From the NCBI RefSeq assembly GCF_000337915.1, contig NZ_AOJE01000060.1, positions 182,705 through 246,704 on the forward strand: DNA of 64,000 nucleotides, given 5' to 3'. This document shows positions 40,416 to 49,733 of the stretch, piece by piece. Numbering within the stretch: position 1 is the stretch's first letter; each line of letters starts with the position of its first letter. The stretch comes from Halorubrum saccharovorum DSM 1137 (GTDB lineage Archaea > Halobacteriota > Halobacteria > Halobacteriales > Haloferacaceae). The translations under genes were made by a program, and so were the position numbers. The notes beneath the pieces are model-generated. The model was not told the origin of the DNA. It saw only the letters and a program-made list of their open reading frames with translations, and made no database searches.

Positions 40416-42689
40416 CTACCGCAGGACTGCGACGCTGTCGACGGCGATCTCTCCGTCGATCGCCCCGCAGCCGTCGGCGTCACCCGCCCCGTCGGCCGCG
40501 AACAGGTCGGTCTCGAATTCGGGCGGTACCGTCACCGTCGCGGGGCGCTCCGCGAAGTTGACGACGACGAGGAGCGGGTCGGCGTCGCGGGCGAGATCGT
40601 CGCTCCCGAAACCGGCCGTCGCCGGCGGGACTCGCTCGTACGCCGTCACGCGTTCGGGGTCGCCGTCGACGACCGACACGTCGGCGGCGCGGCCCGCGAA
40701 GTCGACGGCGCCGTCTCGGAGGAGCGGCTCGCGCTCGCGGAGCGCGGCGAGGTCGCGATGGAAGTCGGTGAGGGCGTTGTCGCCGTCGTGCCACCGGATC
40801 GGCCCGCGGTACGTCTCGTTGCCGCGCTCCTGGCCGGCGTAGACCATCGGCGCGCCGGGGAGCGTGAACGTCGCCGCGGCGGCCGCCCGCAGCGCCTCCC
40901 GCCCGCACTCCGCGAGGTAGCGCTCCTCGTCGTGGTTCTCGACGTAGCGCATCTGGAGGCCCGGGTCGTCGAACCCGAGCCACTCGGCGCGGGCGAACGC
41001 GTCCCCGATGGCGTCCGCGGGCGCGTCGCCCGCCCCGATACTCCGGAGCACGTCGTACAGCGAGGTGTCGTAGTGGAGGTCGAACTCCCCCTCGCCGTAG
41101 AAAGGGTCGTGGGGGAGCGTCTCGTCGAGCAGCAGGAAGTCGTCGGGAACGCGCTCGCCGACCTCCTTCCAGAAGCCGTGGGGGACGCCCCACGCCACGT
41201 CGGCGCGGAAGCCGTCGACGACCGCGCTCCACTCGTCGACCACGTCCAGCAGCCACTCGCGGACCGCCGGGCTGTCGAAGTTGAGGTTCGGGATCCGCCG
41301 CCAGTTGAAGTAGTACTCCGGCATGTCGCCGTCGGCGAGCTCCGCCCAGTCGGTGCCCGTCACGTCGAACGCGCCGTCGGTCCGGCGGTAGTGGTCGGCG
41401 TACTCGGCGACGCCGGCGGCGTGCATCTGGAAGGCGGGGTGGTCGCGGGAGGTGTGATTGATAACGAGGTCGAAGATCACCCGAATTCCGGCCTCGTGGC
41501 AGGCCGCGACGAGCGACTCGAACGCCTCTCGCGACCCGAGGTCGGCGGCGGTGTCGTAGTAGTCCGTGACGTGGTAGCCGTGCTCCGTCGGCGAGGCGAG
41601 CACGGGCGTGAGCCAGAGCGCGTCGACGCCGAGGCTCTCGACGTACGGAACCCGGCGCTCGATCTCGCGGAACGTCGTCGGCAGGGTGCCGCCGGCGAAC
41701 GATCGGACGAAGACCTCGTAGATCGTCGGCGAGTCGGCCCACTCGGGGGGCGCGTGGGGATCGCGAACGGTGAGCGAGCCGGCCTCGTCCACCCCTGCGG
41801 CCCCGCTCCTGTCCCGATCGATCCGGACCGTCTCGGCCGCGCCGTAGCGGTCGCCGTGCGGGACGACGTGGACCCGGATCCCGCCGGTGAGGTCGTCGGG
41901 AAGCTCCGAGGCCGGGAGCGGGAGCGCGTCGCCCGCCGCCAGCGACTCGATCCGCGCGACCGTCTCGGGATCCGCGTCGCGGTCGTCGACGAGGAAGTCG
42001 ACGGCGACGGGCGACTCGCCGCCGTTCCGGCCGGCGTCCCCTTCGCCGTCCAGGTCGGGCGGCGCAGATGCGTCGGCGTCGATCCGGAGGACCGCTCCCG
42101 CCCCGCTTCCGTTCCCCGCACCGTCCCCCTCCGCACCCTCGGCAACGGTCGCGGACACCGAGACGCGCGGCCGCCCCGGTCCCGCCACCGTCACCTCGTC
42201 GCGGTGCTCGTTGCCCGGGTCGTCGTTGGCGACGAAGCTGAACCCGTGGCGACCGGGCGGGACGCGGACCTCGCAGACCCAGTCGTCGCCGTCGCGCTCG
42301 GGGCGGTCGCGCGCGAGCAGGCGGTCGTTGTGGGGCCACATCAGCGAGACGCGGTCCACGTCGCCGTCGTCGACCGGGAGGTCCGCGGCGGGGACGCGGA
42401 GCTCGACCGACCGCCGCTCGTCGGGGTACGCGCGCACACGCTGCCGGTGCGTCCCGTCCGGGGCGTCGAGCGTCAGGGCGTAGGTGCCGGGCGCGTCGGG
42501 ACGGAGGTGAACGACCGGGGCGTCGGCGCGGTCCGTCTGACCGGGGACGAGAACCGCTGTGCCCCCGTCGCTCTCGGCCGGCGCGTCGCGGAGCGTCCAC
42601 TCGTAGCTTCCGTCGGGATCGGGGTTTCGCGGAGCCAACTCGACGGATTCGCCGACGCTCGTCGCGCGCGGCGGTCCGGGTTCGTGCAT
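40416..42689 (-). CDS. Cytoplasmic GH13 alpha-amylase
   Basis: This 757-residue glycoside hydrolase has about 300 N-terminal residues of beta-rich, probably glucan-binding or immunoglobulin-like modules (FSFVANDDPGNEHRDEV resembles a family 48 carbohydrate module). A GH13 barrel follows, beginning PTIYEVFVRSFAGG. Catalytic regions are FDLVINHT (I), DGFRADVAWG (II, nucleophile Asp near 495), LLLDETLPHD (III, acid/base Glu near 522) and RYVENHDEERY (IV). No signal peptide is present, so it acts inside the cell on maltodextrin or glycogen. The ATG at 42689 is preferred to a TTG 15 codons upstream. It is divergent from the GH15 gene. Confidence 0.9.
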   Translation of the reverse strand: MHEPGPPRATSVGESVELAPRNPDPDGSYEWTLRDAPAESDGGTAVLVPGQTDRADAPVVHLRPDAPGTYALTLDAPDGTHRQRVRAYPDERRSVELRVPAADLPVDDGDVDRVSLMWPHNDRLLARDRPERDGDDWVCEVRVPPGRHGFSFVANDDPGNEHRDEVTVAGPGRPRVSVSATVAEGAEGDGAGNGSGAGAVLRIDADASAPPDLDGEGDAGRNGGESPVAVDFLVDDRDADPETVARIESLAAGDALPLPASELPDDLTGGIRVHVVPHGDRYGAAETVRIDRDRSGAAGVDEAGSLTVRDPHAPPEWADSPTIYEVFVRSFAGGTLPTTFREIERRVPYVESLGVDALWLTPVLASPTEHGYHVTDYYDTAADLGSREAFESLVAACHEAGIRVIFDLVINHTSRDHPAFQMHAAGVAEYADHYRRTDGAFDVTGTDWAELADGDMPEYYFNWRRIPNLNFDSPAVREWLLDVVDEWSAVVDGFRADVAWGVPHGFWKEVGERVPDDFLLLDETLPHDPFYGEGEFDLHYDTSLYDVLRSIGAGDAPADAIGDAFARAEWLGFDDPGLQMRYVENHDEERYLAECGREALRAAAAATFTLPGAPMVYAGQERGNETYRGPIRWHDGDNALTDFHRDLAALREREPLLRDGAVDFAGRAADVSVVDGDPERVTAYERVPPATAGFGSDDLARDADPLLVVVNFAERPATVTVPPEFETDLFAADGAGDADGCGAIDGEIAVDSVAVLR

Positions 42690-42740
42690 ACGGGTCCCCG
42701 ACGGCGCCCCGGCTTGAGGGTTTCCGTTCTCCAAACGGAT

Positions 42741-42753
42741 GAATAATAATTAC
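42741..42753. promoter_or_regulatory. AT-rich core of the divergent GH13/GH15 promoter
   Basis: GAATAATAATTAC is the only AT-rich stretch in the 103 bases between the two starts. Read on the minus strand it can act as TATA for the amylase gene, with a leader of about 30 bases. Confidence 0.5.
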
Positions 42754-42765
42754 ACCAAAACTTCA

Positions 42766-42792
42766 TACGCGGAGGGGTCGTTTACCCGCGTA
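42766..42792. promoter_or_regulatory. Inverted repeat abutting the GH15 start codon
   Basis: TACGCGG (42766-42772) and CCGCGTA (42786-42792) are perfect 7-bp inverted arms separated by 13 bases. The right arm touches the ATG at 42793. It is a good place for a repressor of the GH15 gene, with TrmB the obvious candidate; a hairpin in mRNA is the alternative. Confidence 0.5.
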
Positions 42793-44949
42793 ATGCAACT
42801 CCGCGACGCGCTCGACGACTACAAGCGACACACCGGGCACGCCACCCGGTTCCCGGGCGAACGCCGGACCGTCACCGGCCGATTCTCGGGGGGCGAGGGG
42901 CGTCTCGTTCACGTCGACGCCGACGGCGAGCTCCGAGACTTCGGTCATCCGCTGACCGGTCTGACCGGACTCGTCCGCTCGCGCGTCGGCCTCGCGGTCG
43001 GCGACGAGCTCACGTGGCTCGACGAGGTCGCGACCGAGCAGCGCTACGTCGGCGACACGACCCTGATCGAGACCGTTCACGAGACCGACTACGGGACGGT
43101 GACCAGACACGACGCGACGATCGGCGACGCGCACCTCACGCGCGCGGCGGTCGACGTGGGCGACGACGGGCACGCGAACGTCGACCCCGCCGACCTCTCG
43201 CTCGTCGTGTACGCCCGGTTCGCCCCCGACGGGCGCGACGACCGGGTCGGACAGCTCCGGTACGACGACGCGGTCGAGGTGTACCACGCCGACGAGCGCG
43301 ACTTCCTCGCGAGCGACACCGGCTTCTCCGACCTTCGCGGCCAGCTCCCGGCGACGTTTCCCGAACTGCTCGACGACGCACCGACCGACCTCCCCCGGGA
43401 CCGCGACGGCGACCGCTACGAGGAGGAGCGGCTCTCCGGCGAGGTCGTCGCCGACGTGCCCTTCGAGGACGGCGTTGCCACGGTCGGTACCCTGCTGACC
43501 GACCGCGAGGAGACGACCCGTGAGGCCGCTCGCGACCGGCTCGCGGAGCTGTTCGATGCCCTCGACGACCCGGACGCGCTCGCCGCGGCCGCGGCCGAGA
43601 CCACTCCGTCGGTCCCCGAGTCGGTCCCGGCCCGGGAGTCGGTCGTCGCCGACCTCCGGGTGCTCTCGCTGCTCTCCGCGGAGTCCGGGCTCCGGATCGC
43701 CGGCCCCGACTTCGACCCCTTCTACGCGACCTCCGGGGGGTACGGCTACACGTGGTTCCGCGACGACGCCGAGATATCGACGTTCGCGCTCGACGCCGAC
43801 GACCGCCTCGGACTCGGGCTCGACGACTGGCACGCGCGTTCGGCCGAGATGTACGTCGCCACCCAGCGCCCCGACGGCTCGTGGCCCCACCGGGTGTGGC
43901 CGCGGAACGGCGCGCTCGCGCCCGGCTGGGCGAACGCGCGCATTGAGGACGGACCCGACGTGGACTACCAGGCCGACCAGACGGGCAGCGTCATCGCCTA
44001 CCTGGCGCAGGCGCGCGCCGGGGGCGTCGACGTCGAAGGACTCGACCGGACCCTCGTCGCCGCGCTCGCCGGGCTCGACGAGACCCTCGCGGACGACGGC
44101 CGCCCCGTCGTCTGCCAGAACGCGTGGGAGGACAGCGCCGGGCGGTTCGCGCACACGACGGCGACGTTCCTGGAGGCGTACAGCGAGCTCGCGCTCCACG
44201 GCGACGGGTTGGACGCGGGCGCGCTCGATCCGGACGGCGACCTCGACCCCGACGCCCTCCCGGACGACCTCGCCGGCCACGCCCGCGATCAGGCGACGCG
44301 GGTGTACGACGCCCTCGACGACCTGTGGGTCCCCGAGCGCGGCTGTTACGCGCTCCGCGAGACGCCCGAGGGAGCCATCGACGACCGGCTCGACTCCTCG
44401 ACGCTGTCGCTGGCGAGCGCGCACCGCTCGTTCGACGCGCTCGGGGGAGTCGAAGGCGACGGCGGAGACGGGAACCGGGCCGGCGACGGGGGCGAGACCG
44501 GCGCGGTCGACCCCGAGCGCCTCGATCGGCTGGTCTCGCACGTCGAGACGGTCGTGGACGGGCTCGCCCACGAGAGCGACGAGATCGCGGGGCTGATCCG
44601 GTACGAGGGCGACGGGTGGCGGCGGGCCGGCCAGCGCTCCGAGAAGGTGTGGACCGTCTCGACCGCGTGGGGCGCGAACGCCTGCGCCGAGCTGGCGGTC
44701 CTCCTCGCCGACCACGACGACCCGCGCGCGGCGGAGCTGGTCGAGCGCGCCCGCCACCTGCTCGCGCACGTCTCGCCCGGCGGGGCGCTCTGCGAGCCGA
44801 CGACCTTCCTCCCCGAGCAGTTCTTCGACGACGGGACGCCCGACAGCGCGACCCCGCTCGGGTGGCCGCACGCGATACGCCTGGCGACCGTGGCGCTGCT
44901 CGACGACGAGCTCCCGCAGTTCGCCGACCGCGCCGTCGCCGACGACTGA
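42793..44949 (+). CDS. GH15 glucoamylase-like glycoside hydrolase
   Basis: This 718-residue enzyme has an N-terminal beta-sandwich domain (about 1-285) and a C-terminal (alpha/alpha)6 barrel of GH15 type. The catalytic half starts at about 293 and has TSGGYGYTWFRDDAEISTFAL, DGSWPHRVWPRNGALAPGW, DVDYQADQTGSVIAYLAQ, VVCQNAWEDSAGRFAHTTATFLEAY (general acid Glu) and LCEPTTFLPEQFFDDGT near the end (general base Glu). No signal peptide is present, so it should release glucose from maltodextrin or glycogen in the cytoplasm. The ATG at 42793 follows an inverted repeat; an upstream in-frame ATG would include the promoter. Confidence 0.88.
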   Translation: MQLRDALDDYKRHTGHATRFPGERRTVTGRFSGGEGRLVHVDADGELRDFGHPLTGLTGLVRSRVGLAVGDELTWLDEVATEQRYVGDTTLIETVHETDYGTVTRHDATIGDAHLTRAAVDVGDDGHANVDPADLSLVVYARFAPDGRDDRVGQLRYDDAVEVYHADERDFLASDTGFSDLRGQLPATFPELLDDAPTDLPRDRDGDRYEEERLSGEVVADVPFEDGVATVGTLLTDREETTREAARDRLAELFDALDDPDALAAAAAETTPSVPESVPARESVVADLRVLSLLSAESGLRIAGPDFDPFYATSGGYGYTWFRDDAEISTFALDADDRLGLGLDDWHARSAEMYVATQRPDGSWPHRVWPRNGALAPGWANARIEDGPDVDYQADQTGSVIAYLAQARAGGVDVEGLDRTLVAALAGLDETLADDGRPVVCQNAWEDSAGRFAHTTATFLEAYSELALHGDGLDAGALDPDGDLDPDALPDDLAGHARDQATRVYDALDDLWVPERGCYALRETPEGAIDDRLDSSTLSLASAHRSFDALGGVEGDGGDGNRAGDGGETGAVDPERLDRLVSHVETVVDGLAHESDEIAGLIRYEGDGWRRAGQRSEKVWTVSTAWGANACAELAVLLADHDDPRAAELVERARHLLAHVSPGGALCEPTTFLPEQFFDDGTPDSATPLGWPHAIRLATVALLDDELPQFADRAVADD

Positions 44950-45050
44950 CGCGACGCGCTGCGCCGCGCTCGCCCGCGCGGGTCGTACCGCTCTAACAGC
45001 CGCCGCTGGTGTCTGGCCCGGCGGCGAGCGGAGCCCGTGTCTCTGGGGCG

Positions 45051-45314
45051 CTATTCGGTGTCGGCGAGCTGAATCCCGCGCGCGACGACGTACATCAACA
45101 CGAGACCGGTGCCGACTGCGAGAATGAACTGCGAGACGACGGTGAGGAATCCAGCGAGCAGCGAGTTCCCGCCGACCAGCAGCACGATCAAAAACACGAG
45201 CAGCGCCGCCGCCCCGAACAGGACGATGAGGCCGGCAAGCGGGAATAGCTCTGCGCGGATCTGACCGAAGTCCAACTCTCCGGAATCCTGGCGGATGAAC
45301 GGTGGTGACGACAT
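45051..45314 (-). CDS. Small two-helix membrane protein
   Basis: This 87-residue protein has two strongly hydrophobic segments (about 26-48 and 52-78) and a polar N-terminus (SSPPFIRQDSGELDFGQIRAEL). A TATA-like CTATTTACGG (minus, 45334-45343) lies about 25 bases before the ATG, supporting expression. No family is recognised. Confidence 0.65.
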   Translation of the reverse strand: MSSPPFIRQDSGELDFGQIRAELFPLAGLIVLFGAAALLVFLIVLLVGGNSLLAGFLTVVSQFILAVGTGLVLMYVVARGIQLADTE

Positions 45315-45517
45315 AACCGCTCAACACTGACGTACCGTAAATAGCCACGGGCCGCCCGGCGCCGGGCCAGGTCGCCCGACGGAAGTCGGGACGCCCGACC
45401 GCGACCGGATCGGGGAACGTTGCGTCAAGCGCGGTGCGATCGCCGGTGTCGTGCGGTTCCACCGACGGCGACACGCGGCGTGCGGCCTCTCACCGCCGAC
45501 GCGTCCCGGTCGCGAAC

Positions 45518-45700
45518 CTATCGCCACTCGTCCGCCGGCACGCAGTCCGCCGCGCGGACCGTGATCCAACGAGTCGTCCGCTCGTCGGGATCGCGGTCCC
45601 GCTCGAAGAACGTCACCTCCTCGCCGTCGGAGTCGCCGTCAGTCCGCTTACAGACGAGCTCCGATTGCTCGGCACGGACGCGCGTCGATGACGTGGACAT
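45518..45700 (-). CDS. Small 60-residue haloarchaeal protein (DUF7511-like)
   Basis: This 60-residue acidic protein contains ELVCKRTDGDSDGEEVTFFERD and ends TTRWITVRAADCVPADEWR. The ending resembles a family of short haloarchaeal proteins I associate from memory with DUF7511 (T-x-W-I-T/V ... W-R). A clear TATA element, CTTATTATTT (minus, about 45724-45733), lies 27 bases before the ATG, supporting a real leaderless gene. The function is unknown. Confidence 0.65.
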   Translation of the reverse strand: MSTSSTRVRAEQSELVCKRTDGDSDGEEVTFFERDRDPDERTTRWITVRAADCVPADEWR

Positions 45701-45848
45701 ACGTCACGGTCTGTCCCCGATCAAATAATAAGTATTGGTTTTCGATCGCGATCGACGAAACAACCGTCGTAGATAACGGATATTAACCGAACTCTGAGTA
45801 AAACTACACCCCGAATTCCTCCTCCCTACGGCCGCACCGGAACCCCGT

Positions 45849-46667
45849 CTACAGTCGGACGGGCACGCCGCGCTCGTCGAGGTACGCCTTCGTCTCCTCG
45901 ATCGAGTAGTCGCCGAAGTGGAAGATGGAGGCCGCGAGCCCGGCGTCGGCGTTCGCCTCGGTGAACACTTCGTACATGTCCTCGGGAGAGCCGCACCCGG
46001 AGGAGGCGATGACGGGCGTCGAGACGGCGTCGCACACCGCTTTCATCAGCGGGATGTCGTAGCCGTCCTTCGTCCCGTCCTTGTCGATGGAGTTGACGAA
46101 CAGCTCGCCCGCGCCGCGCTCCTCGGCCTCCTTCGCCCACGAGACGGCGTCGATTCCGGTTCCCTCGCGGCCGCCCTTCTTGGTGCACTCGAACCACACC
46201 GCCTCGCCGTTCTCGTCCTCGTAGAAGTGCTCCCCAGCGTCGTCGTACCGGCGACGCGCGTCGACGGAGATGACGATACACTGGCTGCCGAACGCCGCCG
46301 CGCCCTCCTCGATGAGCTCCGGGCGTTCGAGGGCACCGGTCGTGATCGACACCTTGTCCGCGCCCGCGCGGAGCGTCTCCTTGATGTCGGCCTTAGTGCG
46401 GATGCCGCCGCCGACCGTCAGCGGGATGAAACACTCGTCGGCGACCGCGTTCACCACGTCGAGCATCGTCTCGCGCCCCTCCGCGCTCGCGGTGATGTCG
46501 AGGAAGACGAACTCGTCGGCGCCCGCGTCGTTGTACTTCTTCGCCAGCTCGACCGGGTCGCCGGTGTACTCCAGGTTCTCGAAGTTGACGCCCGTGTACA
46601 CCGCCGCGTCCCCGTCGTCGTCGAGGTCGACGTCGATGCAGGGGATGATCCGCTTCGTGAGTCCCAT
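45849..46667 (-). CDS. hisF: Imidazole glycerol phosphate synthase, cyclase subunit HisF
   Basis: This 272-residue TIM barrel of histidine synthesis uses ammonia from HisH to close the imidazole ring. Key blocks are [14 protein letters not shown] (catalytic Asp12), [54 protein letters not shown] (second catalytic Asp), [18 protein letters not shown] and [13 protein letters not shown]. The length is slightly above bacterial HisF because of acidic insertions, such as the one near [10 protein letters not shown]. No other his gene adjoins it, which is normal for haloarchaea. Confidence 0.97.
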   Translation of the reverse strand: MGLTKRIIPCIDVDLDDDGDAAVYTGVNFENLEYTGDPVELAKKYNDAGADEFVFLDITASAEGRETMLDVVNAVADECFIPLTVGGGIRTKADIKETLRAGADKVSITTGALERPELIEEGAAAFGSQCIVISVDARRRYDDAGEHFYEDENGEAVWFECTKKGGREGTGIDAVSWAKEAEERGAGELFVNSIDKDGTKDGYDIPLMKAVCDAVSTPVIASSGCGSPEDMYEVFTEANADAGLAASIFHFGDYSIEETKAYLDERGVPVRL

Positions 46668-46728
46668 TCGTTACCGGTCCTTGGCGGCGGCCGAGGTTAA
46701 AAGGCGCGGGGTCGCTCTCGGTGCGGGG

Positions 46729-47760
46729 TCACTCCTCCGACGCTCGCCGGTCGTACTTCGCGACGGCGCGGTCGGCGCGCTTCGAGATGCCGTTCGGGTT
46801 CCGAGCCGGGCTCCGGTCTCGGCTCCGCGCGACGAGCCCGTCGGAGCTCCCGCCGGCGAGGCCGACGAGCACGTCGCGCCCGGTGGCGACCCACCGCGAC
46901 GGCGTCGACTCGCCGCGGATCACGTCGCCGGCGGCCCCGAGCGCGTCCGTCGCCGCGTGCGTTCCGACCCGCGCGACGACGGTCGGGCGGACGCCGTAGT
47001 TCTTCAGGAGGCGATACGCGAGCGCTCGGTACTTCCACCCCCACTCGCGGGCGCTGCGCCCGCCGTCGGCCGCCGTCGGGCTCGGAAGCTCCTCGGTGAC
47101 GGCCATCCCCTCGCGCCACGCCACGGTCCGTCCCATCTGCGCCAGCCGATGGGCAGCGTCGCGCGCGCCGCCGGTGTTGAGGTACTCGTCGAAGCCGTCC
47201 AGGTCCCGGAGCGCCTCTCGCCGGAAGGCGACGTTGCCCCCCTCGAAGTAGGTCACTTCGGTGCCCGCGATCGCCCGGCGCTCCGGGCCGTCGCGCTCGT
47301 TGTCGTGACTCTCGTCGCCGCGGTGCCCGCCGTCCCGCCCCTCGTCGTCGCTCCCGGTGCTCCCCTCGTCGTCGCCCCCGGTGTCCCCCTCGTCGTCGCG
47401 TCCCCCTTCGCCCGACTCGATCGGAATCACCGGTCCCGTCACGGCGTCCGCACCGTCGAGCCCGGCACGCACGGCGTCGAGCCACCCCTCCCCGATCCGG
47501 TTGTCGTAGTCGACGAGAGCCACCACGTCTCCGGTGGCGACTTCGATACCGGCGTTGCGAGCGACGTTGACCGTGCGGTCGGAGATCTCCACCAGCACGT
47601 CCACGTCGTCGCGGTCCCGCACCATCCCGGTGGTGCCGTCGGCGGAGGGGCCGTTGGCGACGACCACCTCAGCCTCGGGAGCGTGTGCCGCCAGCGCGTC
47701 GAGACAGGCGGCTAACCGATCCCGCCCGTTGAGAGTGGGCACGACGACCGAGAGGTCCAT
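46729..47760 (-). CDS. Family 2 glycosyltransferase
   Basis: This 343-residue GT-A enzyme starts MDLSVVVPTLNGRDRLAACLDAL, has NVARNAGIEVATGDVVALVDYDNRIGEGW (acidic metal/nucleotide-sugar motif in the VDYD segment) and EVTYFEGGNVAFRREALRDLDGFDEYLNTGGARDAAHRLAQMG, the acceptor and ED-type region. A Gly/Asp/Glu/Ser insert (about 117-155) interrupts the domain. No membrane helix is obvious. The ATG at 47760 is preferred over one 7 codons upstream. The sugar and acceptor are unknown. It sits upstream of hisF on the same strand. Confidence 0.88.
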   Translation of the reverse strand: MDLSVVVPTLNGRDRLAACLDALAAHAPEAEVVVANGPSADGTTGMVRDRDDVDVLVEISDRTVNVARNAGIEVATGDVVALVDYDNRIGEGWLDAVRAGLDGADAVTGPVIPIESGEGGRDDEGDTGGDDEGSTGSDDEGRDGGHRGDESHDNERDGPERRAIAGTEVTYFEGGNVAFRREALRDLDGFDEYLNTGGARDAAHRLAQMGRTVAWREGMAVTEELPSPTAADGGRSAREWGWKYRALAYRLLKNYGVRPTVVARVGTHAATDALGAAGDVIRGESTPSRWVATGRDVLVGLAGGSSDGLVARSRDRSPARNPNGISKRADRAVAKYDRRASEE

Positions 47761-47918
47761 ACAGTCGAGTATCGGGGCCAAGGATTAAAAAGGGCTCCGT
47801 GCGGCGGCGCTCGTTCGGCTGCGCCGCGGATCGGTCGGGAGCGGTTACGCGCCGATCGGCACGCTGCAGATTTACGCGCGATTCAGACTGTCAGACTGTC
47901 AGGCGCGTCGCGCGCGGT

Positions 47919-48191
47919 TCAGACCGTCAGGTAGTACACCTGCTTGCGCGCGTCCTTGAAGCTGTAGCGGGAGTCGACGAGGCCTTCCTCCTCCAGACGG
48001 TTGAGCGCGTAGCGGACGGTCCGGTCGGGAAGCAGGGACTCGTCGGCGAGGCCGCCCTGCGAGAGGGGGGCGTCGCCCTCCAGCACCTTCGCGACGAGTT
48101 TGGCGCTGGGGGGGAGTTCGCGTAAGCGATCGCGGTACTCGGCTTCTGAGAGGCGGTCCTGGTCGGCGGTCTCCGCGGGACTGGTACTCAT
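47919..48191 (-). CDS. Winged-helix DNA-binding protein (MarR/TrmB-like)
   Basis: This 90-residue protein is one winged helix: LRELPPSAKLVAKVLEGDAPLSQGGLADESLLPDRTVRYALNRLEEEGLVDSRYSFKDARKQVYYLTV. The recognition helix is around PDRTVRYALNRL and the wing around YSFKDARKQVYY. It has no ligand domain. Such short HTH proteins are common haloarchaeal regulators. The target is unknown. AT-rich sequence upstream (to about 48281) may hold its operator. Confidence 0.85.
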   Translation of the reverse strand: MSTSPAETADQDRLSEAEYRDRLRELPPSAKLVAKVLEGDAPLSQGGLADESLLPDRTVRYALNRLEEEGLVDSRYSFKDARKQVYYLTV

Positions 48192-48562
48192 ATCTCATGT
48201 CCAGCCCGCGCCTATTGGTAAAGGTTGGCTACATATAGGGGAATTTGATTGGAATAATATAATGTGTTAATATCACAGTTCGGCCACCTGTCAATCCTGA
48301 TCGATCGGGACGTATTTTGACGCGGCGGTGCCCGACGGAGCCGGACCGGCGAGCACCCGCATCACGGCGAGGAGTTCGGATCGCGGGTGCTGATACATAT
48401 CTCGGTCCAGAACGTCGCGACGAGCGGCTGACCGGACGACTCGTCGACTGTTCCGTCGATCGAACTGTCGGCCGATCTCCCGGCCGTCGACACCGCCGTC
48501 GCCGGGCATACGTCGACCGCATCCAGTACGGTTTTGTCGGTCGGGTGTGCAGTACGGACAAC
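48192..48562. other. 370-base intergenic region with an AT-rich core
   Basis: No gene is supported here. The part nearest the winged-helix gene is AT-rich (48225-48281, including GGAATAATATAATGTG) and looks like a promoter region for either strand. The rest is GC-rich and contains the self-complementary GATCGATC (48299-48306). Open frames through it have shadow-like Arg/Ser composition. Confidence 0.6.
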
Positions 48563-49315
48563 GTGAAGGGACAGGACTGGTACCAGGCCGACGAGGTCGC
48601 GGAAGAGTACGAGGACGTACGGTTCTCCGGCGGCGGAGAGCTCATCGACCGGCGCGAGAAGGAAGCGGTCCTCTCGGCACTCGGACCGATCGAGGAGGGA
48701 CACCGCGTGCTGGAGGTCGCCTGCGGCACCGGTCGGTTCACGACCATGCTCGCGGACCAGGGCGCCGACATCGTCGGGCTCGACATCTCCCGCGAGATGC
48801 TCGAACAGGGACGCCAGAATGCGGCCGAGGCGGGGCTCTCCGACACCGTGGAGTTCGTCCGCGGCGACGCCTCCCGGCTCCCGTTCCCGGACGACCACTT
48901 CGACACCGTGGTCGCGATGCGCTTTTTCCACCTGATGGACAACCCGGTGCCGTTCGCCCGCGAACTGCGCCGCGTCAGCGCCGATCAGGTGTTCTTCGAC
49001 ACGTTCAACAGCCGCAGCCTCCGGACGCTGTACACCTGGCTGCTCCCGATGGGGTCCCGGCTCTACTCCGAGCGGCAGGTCGTCGACATGCTCCGCGCAG
49101 CGGATCTGACGCTCGCCGGCGAGGAGCACGACTTCGTGCTGCCGTACGGGTTCTACCGCGAGCTTCCGGGCCCCGTCGCGAAGCCGTTCCGGGCGATCGA
49201 CGGGCTCGTCGGCGACACGATTCCGGGCGATTACGTGGCGTCCGTCTCCTACTGGGACGCCCGAGTTCCGGAAGGCGAGCGCGGCTCGGCGGTTTCTCCG
49301 GACGCCGCCGAGTGA
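48563..49315 (+). CDS. Class I SAM-dependent methyltransferase
   Basis: This 250-residue methyltransferase is of UbiE/ArsM-like type: VLEVACGTGRFTTMLADQGADIVGLDISREMLEQGRQNA (motif I and the acidic post-I residue), FVRGDASRLPFPDDHFDTVVAMRFFHLMDNP, and a C-terminal part with LYTWLLPMGSRLYSERQVVDML typical of lipid or quinone methyltransferases. The start is GTG at 48563, just before WYQADEVAEEYEDVRF. The open frame upstream is not family-like. It is convergent with the TRAM gene, one base apart. The substrate is unknown. Confidence 0.85.
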   Translation: MKGQDWYQADEVAEEYEDVRFSGGGELIDRREKEAVLSALGPIEEGHRVLEVACGTGRFTTMLADQGADIVGLDISREMLEQGRQNAAEAGLSDTVEFVRGDASRLPFPDDHFDTVVAMRFFHLMDNPVPFARELRRVSADQVFFDTFNSRSLRTLYTWLLPMGSRLYSERQVVDMLRAADLTLAGEEHDFVLPYGFYRELPGPVAKPFRAIDGLVGDTIPGDYVASVSYWDARVPEGERGSAVSPDAAE

Positions 49316-49316
49316 G

Positions 49317-49733
49317 TCAGGCCGACTCCTCGACGACTTCCCCGACCGCGAAGTTCGATTTGACCTCCGTTACCTCGATCTTAACGCGCTCGCCGACCTC
49401 CGTGTCCGGGACGATGATCACGTACCCGCGCTCGACGCGGGCGATCCCGTCGCCCTGCTTGCCGAGATCCTCGATTTCGACGTAGCGCATTTCCCCGGGC
49501 TCGACCGGGGGCTGCGGCCCGTCGTCGGCGCGGGACGCCGAGGTGTCGACGCTCTCGTCGGTTTCCTCGGCCGCCTCGGCCTCGGAGCGGGAGATGAGCG
49601 CGACGCGATACGTCTCGCCCGGCTCCAGCGAGCCGGTCTCGACCTCGCGTCGCGGGACCTCCACGACGTACTCGCCGTCCTCCTCGCGAACGTCGGCGCT
49701 GAACAGACAAAGGAGCTTCTCTGAGATCTCCAT
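49317..49733 (-). CDS. TRAM-domain RNA-binding protein
   Basis: This 138-residue protein has an N-terminal part MEISEKLLCLFSADVREEDG followed by a Glu/Asp/Ser linker, and a C-terminal TRAM beta-barrel: RYVEIEDLGKQGDGIARVERGYVIIVPDTEVGERVKIEVTEVKSNFAVGEVV. TRAM proteins bind RNA (tRNA or mRNA chaperone-like roles). The ATG at 49733 has a TATA-like ACTATAC (minus, 49765-49771) about 35 bases upstream. The long open frame beyond it is shadow of the divergent gene. Confidence 0.88.
   Translation of the reverse strand: MEISEKLLCLFSADVREEDGEYVVEVPRREVETGSLEPGETYRVALISRSEAEAAEETDESVDTSASRADDGPQPPVEPGEMRYVEIEDLGKQGDGIARVERGYVIIVPDTEVGERVKIEVTEVKSNFAVGEVVEESA

Noticed and set aside
42763-45474. 903-codon minus-strand open frame opposite the GH15 gene
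   Set aside because: It is antisense to a well-conserved glycoside hydrolase and its composition is shadow-like (Val/Arg/Glu runs). It also spans the neighbouring small membrane-protein gene.
48317-48562. N-terminal extension of the methyltransferase at 48563
   Set aside because: The extension is Arg/Ser-rich and unlike methyltransferases. The family-like sequence begins at the GTG.
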